Shown here in pieces: positions 1 to 5,394 of a stretch of DNA of 5,394 nt. The notes under the pieces were generated by a model. It saw only the letters and a program-made list of their open reading frames with translations, was not told where the DNA came from and searched no databases. A program made the position numbers and the translations under genes. The number at the start of each line of letters is the position of its first letter. Position 1 is the stretch's first letter. Origin of the DNA: Gammaproteobacteria bacterium (GTDB taxonomy: Bacteria; Pseudomonadota; Gammaproteobacteria; PS1; Pseudothioglobaceae); contig DNJI01000018.1 of assembly GCA_003489145.1 (NCBI GenBank), forward strand, positions 1-5,394, read 5' to 3'.

Positions 1-397
1 AGGTGAATTTTCTAAAAAACGCATTTTAGAAAAACACAAAAACTTACGCAAACAAAATCAAGGTAGTGTGATTTTTGGACTCGATAGTTTTGCTGAAGGT
101 GTCGACCTCAAAGGTGATAATCTTACCCATGTGGTGATTGTAAAGCTACGCTTTAGCGTGCCTAACTCACCAATTGAAAAAACCACGCAAGATTACTTAC
201 AATCCCAAAATCGTAATCCTTTTATGGAAATCTCTCTACCTGATGCATCGCTACGACTCATCCAAGCCTGTGGCCGACTGATTCGTACCGAAACTGATAC
301 AGGGAAAATTACGATATTTGATAATCGCTTAACGACTAAGTTCTACGGCAAACAATTGTTGAATGCACTGCCAGGTTATAACATTGTTGTTGAATAA
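1..397 (+). CDS. dinG: ATP-dependent DNA helicase DinG, C-terminal 131 codons (5' end outside window)
   Basis: This is the C-terminal end of a superfamily 2 (XPD/DinG-type) helicase; the family unwinds DNA 5'->3' and resolves R-loops and other structures during replication and repair. The frame is open from base 2 and ends with TAA at 395-397. The GTG at 68-70 is an internal valine codon, not the start, because the frame reads through it from the edge with conserved residues. Motif V (FGLDSFAEGVDLKG, nt 74-115) and motif VI (LIQACGRLIR, nt 257-286, with the arginines expected to contact ATP) are intact. Between them is the family-typical NSP...Y.QSQNR.PF segment, and the end (DNRLTTKFYGKQLLNALP) closely follows E. 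coli DinG. The Walker A/B motifs and the Fe-S cysteines would lie upstream and cannot be checked. It converges on trkH with one base between the stops. The family assignment is firm; exact orthology is inferred from the remembered E. coli sequence. Confidence 0.93.
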   Translation, partial: GEFSKKRILEKHKNLRKQNQGSVIFGLDSFAEGVDLKGDNLTHVVIVKLRFSVPNSPIEKTTQDYLQSQNRNPFMEISLPDASLRLIQACGRLIRTETDTGKITIFDNRLTTKFYGKQLLNALPGYNIVVE

Positions 398-398
398 T

Positions 399-1847
399 TT
401 AAAAACGCCAAAAAGCTTTGTGTAACAACGCCATCAGCGTTAATATTTCTAAACGACCGAGCAACATTGAGAAGCTTAAAATCCACTTAGCCGTATCACT
501 CACACCACCATAATTAGCCGCTACTTCGCCTAATCCTGGACCAAGGTTGTTGATGCTAGCAGCGGTTGCCGAAAACGCACTCACTTGATCAAGGCCGGTA
601 AACATCAAAGCAATTAGAATCATAATAAAAGCAATCACATACAACGAGAAGAATCCCCAAACGGATACCAATGTATCTTCAGTCACACTGCGATGATTAA
701 GCTTAATGTTAATTTGTGCATTCGGATGAATGAATTTTTTGATCTCTTTCATGGCTAACTTAAACATCAGTAATACTCGCACCACTTTAATACCACCACC
801 CGTTGAGCCCGCACAAGCGCCAATAAAGCTGGCAAAAATTAATAAAATTGGCAAGATAAAAGGCCATTGAGAATAGTCGGTAGAGGCAAAGCCTGTGGTG
901 GTAGCAATCGAAACGGTCTGAAATAATGCCTGTCGTGCCGATTCACTTATACTCAAATAATAACCACTGTCAAATAAATAAGTACCGACAATAATGGCGG
1001 TAAAAAACAAGATAAACAAATACGTTTTAAACTCTGAATCTTGAAAATAAGTAAAGACATTTTTCTTTTGCCAAACAAAGAAATGCAAAGAAAAATTAAT
1101 ACCGGCTAGCAGCATAAATACAATCGCAACACTTTCAATAGCACTTGAATTAAAGTAGCCGATGGAGGTGTCATGGGTAGAAAAACCACCAATAGCTACC
1201 GTTGAGTAACTATGAGCAATGGCATCAAAAGCATCCATACCAGCCAAGTAATAACCCAACGCACAAACAATGGTAAAACTAATATAAATCTTCCATAAGG
1301 CTTTGGCAGTGTGTGTGAGTTTTGGGGTTAATCTTTCTTTAGAAATACCGCTAGATTCTGCGTGGTAAAGCTCCATACCGCCGACACCCAACATCGGTAA
1401 TATCGCAACTGCTAAAACAATAATACCCATACCACCTAACCATTGTAGTTGTTGTCGGTAGTACAAAATCGCCTTAGGCAGATCATCCAATCCAGCCAAT
1501 ACAGTAGCACCTGTGGTTGTTAAGCCTGACATTGATTCAAAAAACGCATCACTGAATGACATTCTGAGTGATTCTGACAATAAAAATGGGATGGTTGCAA
1601 ACAACGAGAGAACAAACCAAAAACTAACCACAACCAAAATCCCCTCTCGGATTCTAAAGTCTTTTTTGGTATTTCTAAAGGGTGCCCACAAAATAAAGCC
1701 ACTGAGTAGTGTTAGTGAAAATGCAGTTATGAAAGATTGCGCCTCGTTCTGCTGGTAGATAAAATCAACCAACAATGGCGGGAGTTGTGTCAAACTAAAG
1801 ACCATTAGCAACAAGCCAATGGTTTTAAAAACGATACTAAATTGCAT
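399..1847 (-). CDS. trkH: Trk system potassium uptake protein TrkH (K+-translocating membrane subunit)
   Basis: TrkH is the inner-membrane channel-like subunit of the Trk K+ uptake system; it conducts K+ as a dimer gated by the TrkA ring. The 482-residue length is nearly that of E. coli TrkH (483). All four selectivity-filter loops of the SKT superfamily fold are present: SGLTTTGAT (107-115), TVAIGGFSTHD (216-226), ATTTGF (315-320) and NNLGPGLG (433-440), each keeping its filter glycine (G113, G220, G319, G436). The glycine-rich intramembrane gating loop is GACAGSTGGG (343-352). The basic residue of the last membrane segment, thought to plug the pore, is R465 in LLGRLE. Hydrophobic helices cover nearly the whole length, and no key residue is missing. 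The ATG at 1845-1847 gives the family-typical N-terminus. It lies 2 nt after the trkA stop with only a weak Shine-Dalgarno (GGA about 6 nt upstream), so it is probably translated by coupling to trkA. The TAA at 399-401 faces the dinG stop. Confidence 0.97.
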   Translation of the reverse strand: MQFSIVFKTIGLLLMVFSLTQLPPLLVDFIYQQNEAQSFITAFSLTLLSGFILWAPFRNTKKDFRIREGILVVVSFWFVLSLFATIPFLLSESLRMSFSDAFFESMSGLTTTGATVLAGLDDLPKAILYYRQQLQWLGGMGIIVLAVAILPMLGVGGMELYHAESSGISKERLTPKLTHTAKALWKIYISFTIVCALGYYLAGMDAFDAIAHSYSTVAIGGFSTHDTSIGYFNSSAIESVAIVFMLLAGINFSLHFFVWQKKNVFTYFQDSEFKTYLFILFFTAIIVGTYLFDSGYYLSISESARQALFQTVSIATTTGFASTDYSQWPFILPILLIFASFIGACAGSTGGGIKVVRVLLMFKLAMKEIKKFIHPNAQINIKLNHRSVTEDTLVSVWGFFSLYVIAFIMILIALMFTGLDQVSAFSATAASINNLGPGLGEVAANYGGVSDTAKWILSFSMLLGRLEILTLMALLHKAFWRF

Positions 1848-1849
1848 AA

Positions 1850-3223
1850 TTATCCATTACCACCACCAAATAATGCCTCAACTTCGTGAATCTTACTCAC
1901 ATCGCTGAGCACGATGAGTACGTGATCATTTTCTTCAATCACCAACTTACGTGAACCCATAATCACTTCATTATTTCTGACTATTGAGCCCACAACCACC
2001 CCATCTGGAAAATTAATTTCTTCAATGGTTTTTCCAACAACCTTAGAGTGCGCCTGATCACCATGAACAATAATCTCAATGGCTTCAGACTTGCCTTGAC
2101 GCAAGGAATGAACCATCATCGTATCGCCCTTACGAATATGCGCCAAAATACCGCTGGTGGTGATTTGGTCAGGTGAAATCACCATGTCCACATCTTCACT
2201 TTGTTTGGCCAAATCTTCATATACATTACGTTTAACCAAAGCAACGGTTTTGTGTGCTCCGAGACGTTTAGCCAAAATAGAGACAATCACATTGATTTCA
2301 TCAGAATCCGTCAATGCTAAGAATAAATCGGTACTTTCAATACCTTCTTCCAGTAACAATTCTTCATCAGAAGCATTACCATGTAAGACCAAAGTGTCCT
2401 CAAGTTGCTCTGCAATTTCAATAACGCGTTTTTTATCTAACTCAATAATACGGACACGGTGATTTTTTTCCAAATGTTTGGCCAAATTAAGGCCAATATG
2501 GCCACCGCCAGCAATAATAATATTTCTATAGGCTTTATCAAGTCGTCTAAACTCTTTTAAAACCTTGGATACACTGGATTTTTTAGTAACAAAATACACA
2601 CGATCACCATCTTTAATCACGGTGTCGCCATATGCTGGAATTGCCTTACCATTACGATACAAGCTAACAATACGCATGTGTATTTTTGGCAAATGTTCGT
2701 GTAATTCTTTAATTGGATGGCCGACAATTGGCGTGCCTGCATAAGCCCGGGTTTCTACTAGCTGCACCAAACCATTTTCAAATTCAAATACTTGCTCCGC
2801 ACCAGGCTCTTCCACCACACGTTTAATATAGTCAGTCACCAAACCTTCAGGGGTAATAATAAAATCAATCGGAATAGCGCTATCTGAAAACAACTCCTTA
2901 CGATGTAGGTATTCAGCAGTACGGACGCGTGCTACTTTTTTATCTACTTGGTACAAAGTATGTGCCATCTGACAAGCTAACATATTACCTTCGTCAGACT
3001 TGGTTACAGCAATCACCATATCCATTTCTTTAATACCGGCTTCTTCTAAAATATTAGGATAAGAAGCGTGCCCACAAACCGTTTTAATATCTAGATGACG
3101 CTGCAAAGAAGATAGGTTGGCTTCATCTTTATCAATGATAGTAATGTCATTTTCATCATCAGAGCCTAAATATTTAGCCAATGATGAGCCAACCTGCCCT
3201 GCACCCAAGATCAAGATTTTCAT
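1850..3223 (-). CDS. trkA: Trk system potassium transporter TrkA (NAD-binding gating subunit)
   Basis: TrkA is the peripheral cytosolic subunit that forms a nucleotide-responsive gating ring under TrkH. The 457 residues match E. coli TrkA (458), with the full tandem architecture RCK_N-RCK_C-RCK_N-RCK_C rather than the single-unit KtrA/TrkA type. The first Rossmann fold has GAGQVG (7-12) and an acidic residue at the end of beta-2 (D31), typical of NAD(H) binding. The second has GGGHIG (239-244) and E261. The C-terminal ligand-sensing subdomains lie at about 143-227 and 372-457, the latter including SKVVGKTIEEI and the final GDHV-like ENDHVLIVL (431-439). The start is secure: MKILILGAGQVG begins directly at the first beta-strand, as in homologues. 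The ATG overlaps the regulator's TGA by 4 nt (ATGA) and has only a weak Shine-Dalgarno (GGGG about 11 nt upstream), which suggests translational coupling. The C-terminus is a short glycine-rich tail (FGGGNG). No defect is seen. Confidence 0.97.
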   Translation of the reverse strand: MKILILGAGQVGSSLAKYLGSDDENDITIIDKDEANLSSLQRHLDIKTVCGHASYPNILEEAGIKEMDMVIAVTKSDEGNMLACQMAHTLYQVDKKVARVRTAEYLHRKELFSDSAIPIDFIITPEGLVTDYIKRVVEEPGAEQVFEFENGLVQLVETRAYAGTPIVGHPIKELHEHLPKIHMRIVSLYRNGKAIPAYGDTVIKDGDRVYFVTKKSSVSKVLKEFRRLDKAYRNIIIAGGGHIGLNLAKHLEKNHRVRIIELDKKRVIEIAEQLEDTLVLHGNASDEELLLEEGIESTDLFLALTDSDEINVIVSILAKRLGAHKTVALVKRNVYEDLAKQSEDVDMVISPDQITTSGILAHIRKGDTMMVHSLRQGKSEAIEIIVHGDQAHSKVVGKTIEEINFPDGVVVGSIVRNNEVIMGSRKLVIEENDHVLIVLSDVSKIHEVEALFGGGNG

Positions 3224-3780
3224 TTCTTATCAATCCCCAAATCTTTTAATTTACGATACAGTGTGGTACGCTCTAAACCTGCCAACTCTGCAACTTTAGC
3301 AATGTTATTGTTGTTTTCTTCTAAATGATGTTTGAAGTATTGAGACTCAAAGATATTTCTAGCTGCTTTTAAAGGCAGGTCAAAATCAATGCCACTAATT
3401 TGCTGTTCTTGAATGCTTGCTTGCTCAGATAAAAGCTTTCGCACCAACGGTAAAATATCATGCAAAGGTTTTTTCAAAAAATCAACCGCACCCATGCGGA
3501 TGGCTTTTACTACGTCTTGATGCTCAGCATGGCCAGACATCATCACCACTGGCATAGAAAAGCCTTCACTCATCCACTCTTCTAGCAGGGCCATGCCGTC
3601 TTGACCTGGCATCCAAACATCCATCATCACCAAATCAAAAGTTTGATCTTTAACAATGGTCTTGGCCTCGGCAGCATCCTGCGCTAAAACCACATTGTAG
3701 TTCACATCTTCTAATGTGTCTTTCATCGTTTCAGAATTGATACTCTCGTCATCAATAATAAGAATATTACCAATTATCAT
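3220..3780 (-). CDS. Short NtrX-like response regulator: receiver + Fis-type HTH, no AAA+ domain
   Basis: This DNA-binding response regulator has 186 residues and is the probable partner of the kinase encoded immediately upstream. The receiver domain (about 5-118) has the acidic pair D10/D11, phospho-acceptor D54 in MMDVWMPGQDG, switch S82 in MMSGH and K104 in FLKKP, so it should be phosphorylatable. A polar linker (about 119-133) leads directly to a Fis/HTH_8 domain (about 136-183), whose helix-turn-helix runs from NIAKVAELAGLE to RTTLYRKLKDLGI. Both ends read like NtrX (receiver VWMPGQDG; tail PLKAAR.IFE..Y then HTH), but full-length NtrX is roughly 450 residues, and the whole sigma-54-interacting ATPase with its GAFTGA and Walker motifs is absent. 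The frame is continuous and coupled at both ends, so this is not a frameshift. In layout it resembles RegA/PrrA/ActR regulators (about 180 residues), though the tail wording is closer to NtrX. The ATG is preceded by a strong AAGGAG. Target genes are unknown; trkA/trkH are a reasonable guess. Confidence 0.9.
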   Translation of the reverse strand: MIIGNILIIDDESINSETMKDTLEDVNYNVVLAQDAAEAKTIVKDQTFDLVMMDVWMPGQDGMALLEEWMSEGFSMPVVMMSGHAEHQDVVKAIRMGAVDFLKKPLHDILPLVRKLLSEQASIQEQQISGIDFDLPLKAARNIFESQYFKHHLEENNNNIAKVAELAGLERTTLYRKLKDLGIDKK

Positions 3781-5394
3781 ACATTCTCCTTTGTGTATTC
3801 AAATTCAATCGTGACAATAGCGCCATTTGGCTCTACATTACCAGCAAAAATCCGACCATCGTGTTGTTCAATGATATTTTGCACAATTGCCATACCTAAT
3901 CCACTGCCTTTGACTTTAGTAGTGACATACGGCTCAAACACACGCTCAATTACCGCCTCATCAAACCCATCGCCATTGTCTGCCATACTTAAGCGCACAA
4001 TACCTTCAGAGGGTAAATATTGAGTGGTGACACTCACGATTAAATCACGACTGTCTTCAACCGATTCAGCCGAATTCTTCACCAGATTAATCAATACTCT
4101 GGAAATACCATTGGCATCTAAGAGTAGCTCTGGTACATCGCTTGCAAGATCAAACTCAATACTGATATTGCTTTGTGCATCATAAAGCGCAATAGATTGA
4201 TTGATTAGCGCATTCAGGTCAGTCGGCTTACGCTCGATTTGCGGTGTATTGGCATAATCTGCAAATGCACTAACCATGGCATCCATTGATTTCACCTGAT
4301 CAATAATCACGTTAGTGGTTTTATCAATAATTTCTAAATCCTTACCCTTAAGTGTATCTAAAAACTTGTTTCTAAGACGTTGAGCCGATAATAAAATTGG
4401 CGTCAGCGGGTTTTTAATTTCATGTGCCATACGTACAGCCACTTCGCCCCAAGCCGCTTTTTTCTGCGCTCTATTCAGCTTTGAGATGTCTTTAACAATA
4501 ATCACATAGCCCAGCGCTTTGCGACTCGTATCTAACGATGCACCTTGACAAGACAGTAAAACATGTCGGTCTGGCAAGGTCAGCTCAATCTCTTCACTCC
4601 ACTCGCCTGACTCTTGTTCAAATTGTGCTTGTGCCATTGAAAATAGCGGCTCAAGATAGGCATTTTTATCTGAAATTTTTCGACACAAACCACCCACAAA
4701 TTGTTGCTCATTATCAACAGCCAATATCTTGCCAATTACTGGATTGATCAGCTGAATATTTCTGTCTTTATCAAGACCAATCACACCAAAAGAGTATTTT
4801 AAAATAGTCTCTAAATACAGGTTATGCGTATCCAAGCCTTGTCGAGAGGCTTTAATTTGCTTGGCCATTTCATTAAATTGACCAATCAGTTCGCGCATGT
4901 CTTCACTCTGTTCTTGATTGTGCACCAAAACGTCGTAATTACCTTTGGCAATCTCTTTTGAGGCGACAGATAAATTGTGCATTGGGCGCATGAGTTGATC
5001 AATCATTCTAAACACAATCAACAAGACACTGAGAATGGTTAATAAAACCGTTGAAGAGAAATCTAACAAAAAGCTTTTTTGTGTAAGTGAGGTATTAACA
5101 TTAAATTTAATTGCATTGGCAAAGTTGTAAAAACCTTTAACTTGCCCCAAAAAACTTAATAAATTAGGGTCAGTTGCATAAACTGCAACAATGTTCATGT
5201 ATTCTTTAGTCGGTCTTCTAGTTAAATACCTTGTTGACATTTGAACCTGGAACAAATTGGTTTTCTCATCTTCAAATAAAACAAAAGGTTGTATATCTGC
5301 TAATGGCTGATTGTCTTCAACAATACAAATATTATTTTTCTTACTTTGTGCAATTATCTCGTCTTCTTCATCGGTCAACTCAATATAACAAGCC
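3777..5394 (-). CDS. ntrY: NtrY-like membrane sensor histidine kinase (N-terminus outside window)
   Basis: This sensor kinase should autophosphorylate on histidine and pass the phosphate to the downstream regulator. The frame is open to the window edge. The first start-like codon (TTG at 5376-5378) is an internal leucine: reading continues upstream as ...ACYIE, and the N-terminal membrane helices expected for NtrY lie outside. Numbered from that TTG, a probable extracytoplasmic sensor segment (1-105) is followed by a transmembrane helix (about 106-124) and a HAMP domain (about 125-178, with LMRPMHNL and EIAKGNYDV). A PAS domain (about 186-298) precedes HisKA, whose H-box has H319 in RMAHEIKNPLTPI. 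The HATPase has N-box N431/N435 (NLVKNSAE), G1 DNGDGF (467-472), F-box FEPYVTTK (481-488) and G2 GSGLGMAIV (491-499). All catalytic boxes are intact. The HEIKNPLTPI phospho-box and the HAMP-PAS order fit NtrY; the exact ligand is unknown. The TGA overlaps the regulator start by 4 nt. Confidence 0.9.
   Translation of the reverse strand, partial: ACYIELTDEEDEIIAQSKKNNICIVEDNQPLADIQPFVLFEDEKTNLFQVQMSTRYLTRRPTKEYMNIVAVYATDPNLLSFLGQVKGFYNFANAIKFNVNTSLTQKSFLLDFSSTVLLTILSVLLIVFRMIDQLMRPMHNLSVASKEIAKGNYDVLVHNQEQSEDMRELIGQFNEMAKQIKASRQGLDTHNLYLETILKYSFGVIGLDKDRNIQLINPVIGKILAVDNEQQFVGGLCRKISDKNAYLEPLFSMAQAQFEQESGEWSEEIELTLPDRHVLLSCQGASLDTSRKALGYVIIVKDISKLNRAQKKAAWGEVAVRMAHEIKNPLTPILLSAQRLRNKFLDTLKGKDLEIIDKTTNVIIDQVKSMDAMVSAFADYANTPQIERKPTDLNALINQSIALYDAQSNISIEFDLASDVPELLLDANGISRVLINLVKNSAESVEDSRDLIVSVTTQYLPSEGIVRLSMADNGDGFDEAVIERVFEPYVTTKVKGSGLGMAIVQNIIEQHDGRIFAGNVEPNGAIVTIEFEYTKENV
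3785..3792 (-). promoter_or_regulatory. Strong ribosome binding site of the short response regulator
   Basis: On the minus strand the sequence reads AAAGGAGA, then four bases, then the regulator's ATG, an almost perfect match to the anti-Shine-Dalgarno with normal spacing. It lies inside the last codons of the kinase gene and is the only strong Shine-Dalgarno among the three internal starts of this operon. It fixes the start at 3778-3780 and suggests the regulator can be initiated independently as well as by coupling through the ATGA overlap. Confidence 0.8.

Larger units (their letters stand above)
399..5394 (-). other. Probable four-gene operon: sensor kinase - short regulator - trkA - trkH
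   Basis: All four genes read leftward with junctions of -4 nt, -4 nt and +2 nt, so there is no room for an internal intergenic promoter or terminator. The promoter must lie to the right of the window, upstream of or within the truncated kinase gene. The layout places a two-component pair ahead of both subunits of a K+ uptake system. Single-transcript organisation is inferred from spacing only; internal promoters inside coding sequence cannot be excluded. Confidence 0.8.

Noticed and set aside
8..33. A perfect 10-bp inverted repeat (TTTTCTAAAA / TTTTAGAAAA) with a 6-nt spacer.
   Set aside because: It lies inside dinG codons rich in Lys/Phe/Leu in an AT-rich sequence, where such a repeat is plausible by chance; it has no terminator or operator context.
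427..441. Hairpin AACGC-CATCA-GCGTT near the dinG/trkH junction as a possible terminator.
   Set aside because: The stem is only 5 bp, lies within conserved trkH coding sequence, and lacks a T-run on the dinG strand.
1513..1758. Open frames overlapping the trkH N-terminal region on both strands (81 codons plus; 60 codons minus at 1520-1702).
   Set aside because: Both are out of frame with the well-supported trkH and show no family features.
1859..1867. A triple GGT codon run (minus strand) at the trkA 3' end as a phase-variable repeat.
   Set aside because: Three copies of a trinucleotide are too few to support slippage, and an in-frame change would add only glycines.
2157..2462. A 101-codon open frame on the plus strand opposite trkA.
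   Set aside because: It is low-complexity and serine-rich, antisense to a strongly conserved gene, with no domain resemblance and no visible ribosome binding site; a shadow of trkA.
3793..4023. A 76-codon plus-strand open frame opposite the kinase ATPase domain, and a 69-codon one at 4538-4747.
   Set aside because: Both are antisense to the conserved kinase and PAS coding regions; the peptides look like reverse-complement artefacts with no recognisable features.
5376..5378. TTG as the start codon of the kinase gene.
   Set aside because: The same frame continues without a stop to the window edge, and a start here would remove the N-terminal membrane anchor expected ahead of the sensor region.

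Overview
The window is fully coding and looks chromosomal. It suggests an AT-rich gammaproteobacterium: the DinG, TrkA and TrkH products read very much like the E. coli proteins in length and motif wording, while codon use is clearly A/T-biased. A marine or symbiotic sulfur-oxidiser of the SUP05/Thioglobus type is a possible source, but this is only a guess from base composition and gene content. No mobile element, CRISPR array, tRNA or rRNA gene was seen, and no stretch over 300 bases lacks a gene.

Layout: positions 1-397 (+) hold the last 131 codons of a DinG-family DNA helicase. From 399 to the right edge, everything reads on the minus strand as one tightly packed four-gene unit. In transcription order (right to left) it is an NtrY-like membrane histidine kinase, cut by the window edge; a short response regulator with a receiver domain and a Fis-type helix-turn-helix but no AAA+ domain; trkA; and trkH. 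Kinase/regulator and regulator/trkA overlap by 4 nt (ATGA), and trkA/trkH are 2 nt apart. dinG and trkH converge with one base between their stop codons.

Working together: TrkH is the K+-conducting membrane subunit and TrkA its cytosolic NAD(H)/nucleotide-binding gating subunit, so the distal half of the operon encodes a complete Trk K+ uptake system except for any accessory ATP-binding subunit. The proximal half is a cognate sensor/regulator pair. In alphaproteobacteria ntrYX is classically followed by trkA, so this resembles a known linkage, here extended to trkH. The most notable point is the regulator: it resembles NtrX at both ends but lacks the central sigma-54 activator ATPase, so it cannot work as a classical NtrC-class activator.
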